From assembly GCA_910583885.1 (NCBI GenBank), contig CAJUAC010000004.1:21663-85662 (forward strand): a stretch of 64,000 bases of DNA. The letters run 5' to 3'. A program made the translations under genes and the position numbers. This DNA is from an uncultured Oscillospiraceae bacterium (GTDB lineage: Bacteria > Bacillota > Clostridia > Oscillospirales > Oscillospiraceae). This document shows, in pieces, positions 42,686-49,443 of the stretch. The stretch's first letter is position 1; every line of letters starts with the position of its first letter. The notes under the pieces were generated by a model. It was not told the DNA's origin, searched no databases, and saw only the letters and a program-made list of their open reading frames with translations.

Positions 42686-43807
42686 ATGAAGAAGGGAAAG
42701 GCCCGGCTGGCGGCACTGCTGCTGGCGCTGCTGCTGGCGGCCAGCCTGGCTCCGGCCAAGGGGCGTGCGGTGCTGGAAGGGGTCTACTTCACAGCGGTCA
42801 ACGAGCAGCTTCTGGATTTAAGCAGCGATACCATGCCGTTCCTCTCCGGCGGTGTGTGGTATGTGCCCAGCCGCCTCTTTGTGGGGACGGACCTGGGGGT
42901 AAACTATGTGCCGAACTATACGCTGGGCCTGGAAATCCTCTACACCAACAAGACAGACCTGCGCTTTGACCTGGAAGGGCAGTATTCCTTTGACCGCAGC
43001 GGGAATACCTATAACGACTATGCCATTGAGCGGGGCGGTGTGGTGTTCTTCCCCCTGCCCCGGGTGTGCAGGCGCTTCGACCTGCGCTGGAGCATTACAG
43101 AGACGGACACCGTACCCCTCATCCGGGTCACAAGTGCCAGCGCCATCCTGGATGACCGGGACTTCATTGACGCCGCTGCCGGGCAGATGAGCAGCCGCTA
43201 CGCGGAATATGAGAAGGCCGTGTCCTCCGGCGGCGGGAGCGAGGGGATCCCGCCTGCGGTGGATCCGCCAGCCCAGGCTGCGGAGGGGCAGAAGGTCTAT
43301 CTGATCGTAGACAGCCAGTCCCCGCAGGATACCCGCTCTGTGCTGGCACTGCTTGGGGCGCATCAGGCCACGTTCCTGCTGACGGCAGAGGAGATGGAGG
43401 ATGGCGACCTGCTGCGGGCCCTGGTGGCAGGGGGGCACGGCATTGCGCTGGAGGCTCTGGGCGAGACGGACAGCGAGCTGGAGTATGAGGTGGCACAGGC
43501 GCGGGCGCTGCTGTGGCAGGCCTCGTGCAGCTGGCTGGAGCTGGTCTGGTGTACCAACCGGACGGATGCAAAGGCGGTGCTGGGGGAGCTGGGGTGCGTG
43601 GAGGTAGCTGCGGACCTCTCCGCCGGGGCTGGGCTGGGGCAGCCCAGCCAGGCGGCTGTGCTGATGCGCTCCATCGGGCGTTACCGGGAGGATGTCGCGG
43701 CATTCCTGGGCAGCAGCGGGGCGTGCCTGGGCGGCCTGCCCACCCTGCTGGAGGCCCTGTCTGAGGGGGGCTACCGGATCTGCGCCTGGCGGATTGGCGG
43801 CCGGTAG
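42686..43807 (+). CDS. Secreted protein with copper-amine-oxidase-like N-domain and degenerate NodB (deacetylase) fold, 373 aa
   Basis: A signal peptide (about 1-27) is followed by a stalk-like domain resembling the copper amine oxidase N-terminal fold (PSRLFVGTDLGVNYVPN, about 50-85). A Ser/Gly/Pro linker follows, then a C-terminal part reading like a polysaccharide deacetylase (VYLIVDSQSPQDTRSVLALLG, ATFLLTAEEM, VAGGHGIALEALGET). The catalytic DD and the metal-binding HxxxH of active NodB enzymes are absent: DS and GHGIALEAL stand in their place. It is probably a non-catalytic carbohydrate-binding or scaffold protein. I prefer ATG 42686 over 42677. Confidence 0.65.
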   Translation: MKKGKARLAALLLALLLAASLAPAKGRAVLEGVYFTAVNEQLLDLSSDTMPFLSGGVWYVPSRLFVGTDLGVNYVPNYTLGLEILYTNKTDLRFDLEGQYSFDRSGNTYNDYAIERGGVVFFPLPRVCRRFDLRWSITETDTVPLIRVTSASAILDDRDFIDAAAGQMSSRYAEYEKAVSSGGGSEGIPPAVDPPAQAAEGQKVYLIVDSQSPQDTRSVLALLGAHQATFLLTAEEMEDGDLLRALVAGGHGIALEALGETDSELEYEVAQARALLWQASCSWLELVWCTNRTDAKAVLGELGCVEVAADLSAGAGLGQPSQAAVLMRSIGRYREDVAAFLGSSGACLGGLPTLLEALSEGGYRICAWRIGGR

Positions 43808-43850
43808 GCCGCAGTTTACAAAAAGTTCAAGCAAAAATTCTAAACTCGGA

Positions 43851-43856
43851 TATAAT
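43851..43856 (+). promoter_or_regulatory. Probable -10 of the response regulator-kinase-HtrA operon
   Basis: A perfect TATAAT (43851-43856) lies 60 bp before the regulator start. The best upstream match, TTCAAG (19-bp spacing), is a poor -35, so the promoter may need an activator, possibly the regulator itself. Confidence 0.45.
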
Positions 43857-43916
43857 TGGAATGATTACTATCAGAAAGTCCCCGGCTGCCACCCGGCGCG
43901 GGGCGGGAGGGTGCAT

Positions 43917-44606
43917 ATGGCGAGAAAGATTCTGGTCGTGGAGGACGACCACAATATCTCCGACCTGATCCGGATGTACCTGGAGAAGGAGGGCTTCGAG
44001 ATCCAGGCAGTCTTTGATGGGGGCAGCGCAGTGGAGACCTTCCGCTCCATGCAGCCGGATATGGTGCTGCTGGATCTGATGCTGCCGGTCATGGACGGCT
44101 GGGCGGTGTGCAGCAAGATCCGCGAGACAAGCCGCACACCAATCATTATGATTACCGCCAAGAGTGAGGTCTTCGACCGCATCCAGGGCCTGGAGATGGG
44201 GGCGGACGACTATATCGTCAAGCCCTTCGAGATGAAGGAGCTCATTGCCCGCATCAACGCGGTGCTCCGGCGCACGGAGATCCCCGAGGACACCCGCAAA
44301 CGCCTGGTCTTTGACAAGCTGGAGATCAACCTGGACTCCTATGAGCTGACCGTGGACGGGAAGAAGGTGGATACCCCGCCCAAGGAGCTGGAGCTGCTCT
44401 ACCACCTGGCCTCCACGCCCAATCGGGTGTACACCCGCAACCAGCTGCTCGACGAGGTGTGGGGCTTCGACTATTTCGGCGACAGCCGGACTGTGGACGT
44501 ACACATCAAGCGCCTGCGGGAGAAGGTGGAAAACGTCTCCCCCCAGTGGGCGCTGAAAACTGTATGGGGTGTGGGCTATAAATTTGAGGTAGCGCCGAAG
44601 GCATAG
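43917..44606 (+). CDS. OmpR/PhoB-family response regulator, 229 aa
   Basis: Receiver domain (1-120) with acidic pair EDD, phospho-acceptor Asp in VLLDLMLPVMDG, switch Thr in IIMITAKS and Lys in IVKPFEM. A winged-helix DNA-binding domain (130-227) follows, with TVDVHIKRLREKV. The start at 43917 follows GGGAGGG; a longer ORF into the preceding gene is rejected. It is the first gene of a four-gene run: regulator, histidine kinase, HtrA protease, DUF5655. The HtrA partner suggests envelope or protein-folding stress as the signal. Confidence 0.95.
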   Translation: MARKILVVEDDHNISDLIRMYLEKEGFEIQAVFDGGSAVETFRSMQPDMVLLDLMLPVMDGWAVCSKIRETSRTPIIMITAKSEVFDRIQGLEMGADDYIVKPFEMKELIARINAVLRRTEIPEDTRKRLVFDKLEINLDSYELTVDGKKVDTPPKELELLYHLASTPNRVYTRNQLLDEVWGFDYFGDSRTVDVHIKRLREKVENVSPQWALKTVWGVGYKFEVAPKA

Positions 44607-44633
44607 CGGCGCGGCAGAAAGGGGGCGTCCCAA

Positions 44634-46097
44634 TTGGGCAGGTTTAACGGCATCTACTGGCGCACATTCACGGTAACAGTGGGGATGGTGGCGCTGACCC
44701 TGGTGCTGCTGGGCGCCTCCTTTTTCGCGCTGACCTACAGCTATATTATGAGTGAGAAGCGGGGCGAGCTGGAGGACAAGGCCGAGGTCATCACCCAGCT
44801 CGCCGTGAGCGCCTACGAAAAGCCGGATATGTTGCAGATCTGGGGCGGCGCGTACACCGACCTGGCGGAGCTGCTGGATGTGGCCCAGCGTATGAGCGAC
44901 ACCAATTTCCTCATCTGGATGCCCAGCCTAGGCGGATATATCAGCACAGACCTCAGTATCAACAATACGACCTTCAGCCTCCCCAGGGACATCACGGCCC
45001 GCCTCTCCAAGGGGGAGCGCTACGCCGGGACCACCGATCTGGGGATTTACGAGAAGCCGCGCTTCGTGGTGGCGGTCCCCGCCCGCACCAGTGAGACGGG
45101 CATTGTGGTAGGCCCGGTCCTGGCTATCGCGGAGCCCAACGCCATGACCGAGATGTGGGGGGCGTTTATGGGCATCTTCGGCATGACTGCCATTACCGTA
45201 CTCCTCATCGCCTTTGTGGCCACCGCCACCACCACCATGCAGCAGACCAAGCCGATCCGGGACATGGCCGCCGCTGCCCGCCGCTTCGCCGATGGGAACT
45301 TTGACGCCAGAGTCCACAACACCGGCCGGGAGGACGAGATCGGGGAGCTGATTGACGCCTTTAACGCCATGGCCGACTCCCTGCAAAAAACGGAGCAGCA
45401 GCGCCGGGAATTCATTGCCAACATCTCCCATGAGCTGAAAACCCCCATGACCACCATCGCCGGCTACGCCGACGGCATCCTGGACGGGGTCATCTCCCCG
45501 GAGGAGGAACAGCAGTACCTGTCCATCATATCCACAGAGAGCCGCCGTTTGAGCCGCCTGGTGCGCCGGATGCTGGATGTCAGCCAGCTACAAAGCAGGG
45601 ATCTCATCAAGCAGAAGGTCCCCTTTGACCTGTCCGAGTCCATGCGGCGGGTGCTGGTATCCATGGAGAAGAAAATTACTTCCCGGGGGTTGGATGTGGA
45701 CGTACAGATCCCGGAGGACCCGGTCATCGTACTGGGGGACAACGACTTGCTCACCCAGGTGGTATACAACCTGCTGGAAAATGCCGCCAAGTTTGCCGCC
45801 CAGGGCAGCACCCTCTTCCTGGGCCTGGCCAGGCAGGGGGAGAAGGCCATTGTCACTGTGCAGAATACCGGTGAGACCATCCCTGCCGAGGAGCTGCCCC
45901 TGCTGTTTGAGCGGTTCCACAAGGCGGATAAGTCCCGCAGCGGGGACAAGGACGGCGTAGGCCTGGGCCTCTACATTGTCCGCACCATCCTGGAGCAGCA
46001 TCGGGAGAAAATCACCGCCGCCAGCGAGGACGGCGTCACCACCTTCTCTTTTACCGTCCAGCTGGCGGAGGAGAAGACGAAAGGCATGAAGGAATGA
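44634..46097 (+). CDS. Sensor histidine kinase, 487 aa
   Basis: Membrane kinase: helix (about 12-34), extracytoplasmic sensor of about 150 residues, second helix (about 183-205), HAMP, HisKA with phospho-acceptor His in FIANISHELKTPM, and HATPase with N box NLLENAAKF and G boxes DGVGLGLYIV. The start codon is TTG 44634 after AAAGGGGG. The stop overlaps the htrA start (ATGA), so kinase and protease are translationally coupled. The sensor domain is not recognisable. Confidence 0.93.
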   Translation: MGRFNGIYWRTFTVTVGMVALTLVLLGASFFALTYSYIMSEKRGELEDKAEVITQLAVSAYEKPDMLQIWGGAYTDLAELLDVAQRMSDTNFLIWMPSLGGYISTDLSINNTTFSLPRDITARLSKGERYAGTTDLGIYEKPRFVVAVPARTSETGIVVGPVLAIAEPNAMTEMWGAFMGIFGMTAITVLLIAFVATATTTMQQTKPIRDMAAAARRFADGNFDARVHNTGREDEIGELIDAFNAMADSLQKTEQQRREFIANISHELKTPMTTIAGYADGILDGVISPEEEQQYLSIISTESRRLSRLVRRMLDVSQLQSRDLIKQKVPFDLSESMRRVLVSMEKKITSRGLDVDVQIPEDPVIVLGDNDLLTQVVYNLLENAAKFAAQGSTLFLGLARQGEKAIVTVQNTGETIPAEELPLLFERFHKADKSRSGDKDGVGLGLYIVRTILEQHREKITAASEDGVTTFSFTVQLAEEKTKGMKE

Positions 46098-47497
46098 CGC
46101 AGATGGACATCTATGAGCAGCACGAGATTGTATTCACCTACCGCCCGCCGGATCCTCCGGAGCCGGTAGTGCTCCGCTATGAGCGGGAGTTGCCGGAGGT
46201 CATGCGCCCGAAGCCGGATCCGCCCCCGCCGCCGGATCTGGAGCAGTGGCGCGCCGCCATCGCCCCGCCGGAGGAGAAGAAAAAGGGCCGGTGGGGGGTG
46301 CGCCTGTTTGTAGGGATCTCCCTCCTGGTGGCGATGGTGTGCCTGGGCCTGGGCGTGTGGTACATGGAGCAGTACGGCTGGGCCCTGCCCGGCAGCGGGC
46401 CGTCTGCGTCTGCGGACAACAGGCCGGATGAGGCCCCGCCCCGGGATGACGGCGGCTACTATACCTTCGATACCAGCATGGAGGACGGGGAGATCACCAT
46501 TGCGCGCTACCCCAACGGCGGCCATGTGCGTCTGGAGCTGGTCAGCTCAGAGGGCCTGCCGGAGCTGACGCCCGCAGAGGTCTACGAGAAGATGACATCC
46601 TCCACCGTTACTGTGCTGGGCCGGCAGTCCCCGGCCTATAACAGTGTGGGCACCGGCATTATCTTCAGCGAGGACGGCTACATCCTCACCAACTGCCATG
46701 TGATCAGCGGGTGCAGTGCCTGTAAGGTGCTGGTGACGGACAGCTACGGGGTGGACACCCAGTACGACGCAAAGCTGGTGGGCTTTGATGAGGATATGGA
46801 TCTGGCTGTCCTGAAGGTCGAGGGCCGCAGCCTGCCAGCGGCAGAGTTCGGCATCTCCGACGATTTGCAGGTGGGGGAGCCGGTCTACGCCATCGGCAAC
46901 CCCCTGGGGGTGGATCTGCGCAACACCATGACCAGCGGTATCGTCTCCGCCATCAACCGGGATGTGGACGTGGATGGTGTGACCATGACCCTGATCCAGA
47001 CCAACGCCGCCCTCAACAGCGGCAACTCCGGCGGCCCCCTCATCAACCAGTTCGGCCAGGTGGTGGGGGTGAATACCATTAAGATGATGAGCGAGTACGA
47101 CACCATCGAGGGATTGGGCTTCGCCATCCCCTCCAGCCTGGCCCTGCGCTGGGTCAATGATCTCATTGAATACGGGGAGCTCCAGCCCCAGCCGGTGCTG
47201 GGTGTGGACATCTCCCGCATCCCCGAGGAGCTGGGCGACGGCGCCACCGGCCTGCGGGTGCTGACCGTAACCCGGGGCCTGAGCGGCGACAATGCGGGGC
47301 TCCTGCCGGGGGACTACATCGTGGCTTTTGCTGGGGAGCAGGTCTCCAGAACGGAGCAGATCCTGGCCATCCGCCGCAACCTGCGGGTAGGCGACCAGGT
47401 TCCGGTCCGGATCTGCCGGAATGGGGAATACCTGGAGCTGACCATGACCATGCTGGCAGAGCCTGCTGGTGCGGACGAAAAGGAGGAGGAGGGATGA
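46094..47497 (+). CDS. HtrA/DegP-like membrane-anchored serine protease, 467 aa
   Basis: An extended cytoplasmic Pro/Arg-rich N-terminus (about 1-70), one membrane helix (about 73-95), a trypsin-like S1C domain with His in LTNCHVI, Asp in MDLAVLKV and Ser in NSGNSGGPLI, and one C-terminal PDZ domain (about 370-460). It degrades or refolds misfolded exported proteins. It is translationally coupled to the upstream kinase gene and the downstream DUF5655 gene, so the two-component system probably controls it directly. The triad is intact. Confidence 0.94.
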   Translation: MTQMDIYEQHEIVFTYRPPDPPEPVVLRYERELPEVMRPKPDPPPPPDLEQWRAAIAPPEEKKKGRWGVRLFVGISLLVAMVCLGLGVWYMEQYGWALPGSGPSASADNRPDEAPPRDDGGYYTFDTSMEDGEITIARYPNGGHVRLELVSSEGLPELTPAEVYEKMTSSTVTVLGRQSPAYNSVGTGIIFSEDGYILTNCHVISGCSACKVLVTDSYGVDTQYDAKLVGFDEDMDLAVLKVEGRSLPAAEFGISDDLQVGEPVYAIGNPLGVDLRNTMTSGIVSAINRDVDVDGVTMTLIQTNAALNSGNSGGPLINQFGQVVGVNTIKMMSEYDTIEGLGFAIPSSLALRWVNDLIEYGELQPQPVLGVDISRIPEELGDGATGLRVLTVTRGLSGDNAGLLPGDYIVAFAGEQVSRTEQILAIRRNLRVGDQVPVRICRNGEYLELTMTMLAEPAGADEKEEEG

Positions 47498-47874
47498 CCC
47501 CCGATGTCCTGGCCTTTTTCGGCCAACATATGGAGGCGCTGCCCCTCTATGAGCGCCTTGCCCAGCAGATCCTTGCGGAAGCTGGGGAGGTGCGCATCAA
47601 GGTGCAGAAGACGCAGATTGCCTTTGCCAACCGGCACAACTTTGCCTTTGTCTCCTTCCTGCCTGTGCGGAAGGCAAAGGAGCGGCCGGAGCACTACATT
47701 GTGGTGACAATCGGCCTGGGCCGCCGCCTGGACTCCCCACGGGTGGACGCAGCGGTGGAGCCCTACCCCAACCGCTGGACCCACCATATCCTGATCGCCT
47801 CCCCGGAGGAGATCGACGGGGAGCTGATGGGCTGGATCCGGGAGGCCAGCAGCTTTGCGGCAGCTAAGCGGTGA
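47494..47874 (+). CDS. DUF5655 domain protein, 126 aa
   Basis: A small soluble protein with the DUF5655 pattern (VKVQKTQIAFANRHNFAFV-type core and PNRWTHHILIAS), a domain also found attached to DNA- or nucleotide-handling enzymes and of unknown activity. Its ATG overlaps the htrA stop (ATGA). It is last in the regulator-kinase-HtrA operon; a link to stress response is only positional. Confidence 0.78.
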   Translation: MTPDVLAFFGQHMEALPLYERLAQQILAEAGEVRIKVQKTQIAFANRHNFAFVSFLPVRKAKERPEHYIVVTIGLGRRLDSPRVDAAVEPYPNRWTHHILIASPEEIDGELMGWIREASSFAAAKR

Positions 47875-47957
47875 CGCCTATGAATACAGGTTCTTACAGA
47901 AGGGCAGGGGTTATGCGCCGGTGTGAAACAAATCCCCCCAGGCCCCCGCTGTTTCCC

Positions 47958-47986
47958 TTGCCTGGCGGGGGTGGATGTGGTATACT
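47958..47986 (+). promoter_or_regulatory. Promoter of pgi
   Basis: TTGCCT (47958-47963), 17-bp spacer, extended -10 TGG-TATACT (TATACT 47981-47986). Confidence 0.7.
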
Positions 47987-48028
47987 CGGCTTAGGATACT
48001 TTTATTGCTTTAAAAGGAGGACGCAACC

Positions 48029-49351
48029 ATGCTTCGCATCGATTTAGCCAACAGCTCCGCACAGGTGGAGGATTACAGTCAGGAACTGCAAAAGGCCCAC
48101 ACCGATCTCCAGGAGGCCACCGGCCGGGGCAGCGACTTCTTAGGTTGGGTGAACCTGCCCAAGGACTACGACAAGGCGGAGTACCAGCGCATCCAGGCCG
48201 CAGCGAAGAAGATCCAGGGTGACAGCAAGGCCCTGGTTGTCATCGGCATCGGCGGCAGCTACCTGGGCGCACGGGCCGCTATCGAGCTGATCGGCTCGAA
48301 CAACTACAACCTCAAGAAGAAGGGCACCCCCAACATCTACTTCTCCGGCAACGGCCTGTCCGGCGACAGTATGCAGGAGATCGTGGATCTGATCGGTGAC
48401 GACGACTTCTCTGTGAACGTCATCTCCAAGTCCGGCACCACCACCGAGCCCGCCGTGGCCTTCCGCTTCTTCAAGGCGCTGCTGGAGAAGAAGTATGGCA
48501 AGGAAGGGGCTGCAAAGCGCATCTACGCCACCACCGACAAGGCCCGCGGGGCCCTCAAGTCCCTGGCGGACGCGGAGGGCTACGAGACCTACGTGGTGCC
48601 TGACAACGTGGGCGGCCGTTTCAGCGTGCTGACCGCCGTGGGCCTGCTGCCCATCGCTGTGGCGGGCATTGACCTGGACGAGCTGATGCGCGGCGCGGCG
48701 GACATGATGGAGACCTGCCGCAAGGCCAGCCTGGCGGATAACCCCGCCTGGCAGTACGCCGCTGCCCGTTCGGATCTGTACCGTAAGGGCAAGAAAATTG
48801 AGATCTTGGCCGCCTATGAGCCCCGGGCCCGGTTCTTCGCCGAGTGGTGGAAGCAGCTCTATGGCGAGAGTGAGGGTAAGGAGGGCAAGGGCCTCTTCCC
48901 CGCCAGCGTGGAGTTCACTGCGGATCTCCACTCCATGGGCCAGTATATCCAGCAGGGTGAGCGGCACATGTTTGAGACCGTGATCCGCTTCGGCGCCAGC
49001 GCCCACCAGCTGTGCGTCCCCCGGGACGAGACAGACGGCGACGGCCTGAACTTCCTGGCCGGCAAGGACATGGACTTCATCGCCACCCAGGCCATGGACG
49101 GCACCCTCCTGGCCCACGTGGAGGGCGGCGTGCCCAACCTGATTGTCCGCGCCGGCGAGATCAACGCCTACACCTGCGGCGAGCTGATCTACTTCTTTGA
49201 GTACTCCTGCGGCCTGAGCGGCTATCTGCTGGGCGTCAATCCCTTCGACCAGCCTGGCGTGGAGGCCTACAAGAAGAACATGTTCGCCCTGCTGGGCAAG
49301 CCCGGCTATGAGGAGATGGGTGAGCAGCTGCGCAAGAAGCTGGGCCAGTAA
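48029..49351 (+). CDS. pgi: Glucose-6-phosphate isomerase, 440 aa
   Basis: Glycolytic interconversion of glucose-6-phosphate and fructose-6-phosphate. SIS-fold motifs: VIGIGGSYLGARAAIE, VNVISKSGTTTEPA and the catalytic GEINAYTCGELIYFFEY region. At 440 residues it is the short bacterial/Bacillota form. AAAGGAGG precedes the ATG; own promoter. Codon use suggests high expression. A dispersed hairpin repeat begins 11 bp after the stop. Confidence 0.96.
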   Translation: MLRIDLANSSAQVEDYSQELQKAHTDLQEATGRGSDFLGWVNLPKDYDKAEYQRIQAAAKKIQGDSKALVVIGIGGSYLGARAAIELIGSNNYNLKKKGTPNIYFSGNGLSGDSMQEIVDLIGDDDFSVNVISKSGTTTEPAVAFRFFKALLEKKYGKEGAAKRIYATTDKARGALKSLADAEGYETYVVPDNVGGRFSVLTAVGLLPIAVAGIDLDELMRGAADMMETCRKASLADNPAWQYAAARSDLYRKGKKIEILAAYEPRARFFAEWWKQLYGESEGKEGKGLFPASVEFTADLHSMGQYIQQGERHMFETVIRFGASAHQLCVPRDETDGDGLNFLAGKDMDFIATQAMDGTLLAHVEGGVPNLIVRAGEINAYTCGELIYFFEYSCGLSGYLLGVNPFDQPGVEAYKKNMFALLGKPGYEEMGEQLRKKLGQ

Positions 49352-49362
49352 GGACGGCGATC

Positions 49363-49407
49363 ATCCTTTTCTTTTGCAAAAGAAAAGGATCAAAAGAAAA
49401 CTATTCC
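49363..49407 (+). repeat. Dispersed hairpin repeat downstream of pgi
   Basis: ATCCTTTTCTTTTG pairs perfectly with CAAAAGAAAAGGAT (49363-49390), followed by CAAAAGAAAACTATTCC. It matches the element at 7933-7970. On the minus strand its TTTTCTTTT stretch provides the U-tract for the terminator of the M56 gene. Confidence 0.6.
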
Positions 49408-49436
49408 GGGGCGGTACGCACTGCGTACCGCCCCGG
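49391..49436 (-). terminator. Terminator of the BlaI-M56 operon
   Basis: A 15-bp perfect stem (49406-49420 with 49422-49436) is followed on the minus strand by AAUAGUUUUCUUUU, which belongs to the dispersed repeat. Confidence 0.75.
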
Positions 49437-49443
49437 TCTCTGT

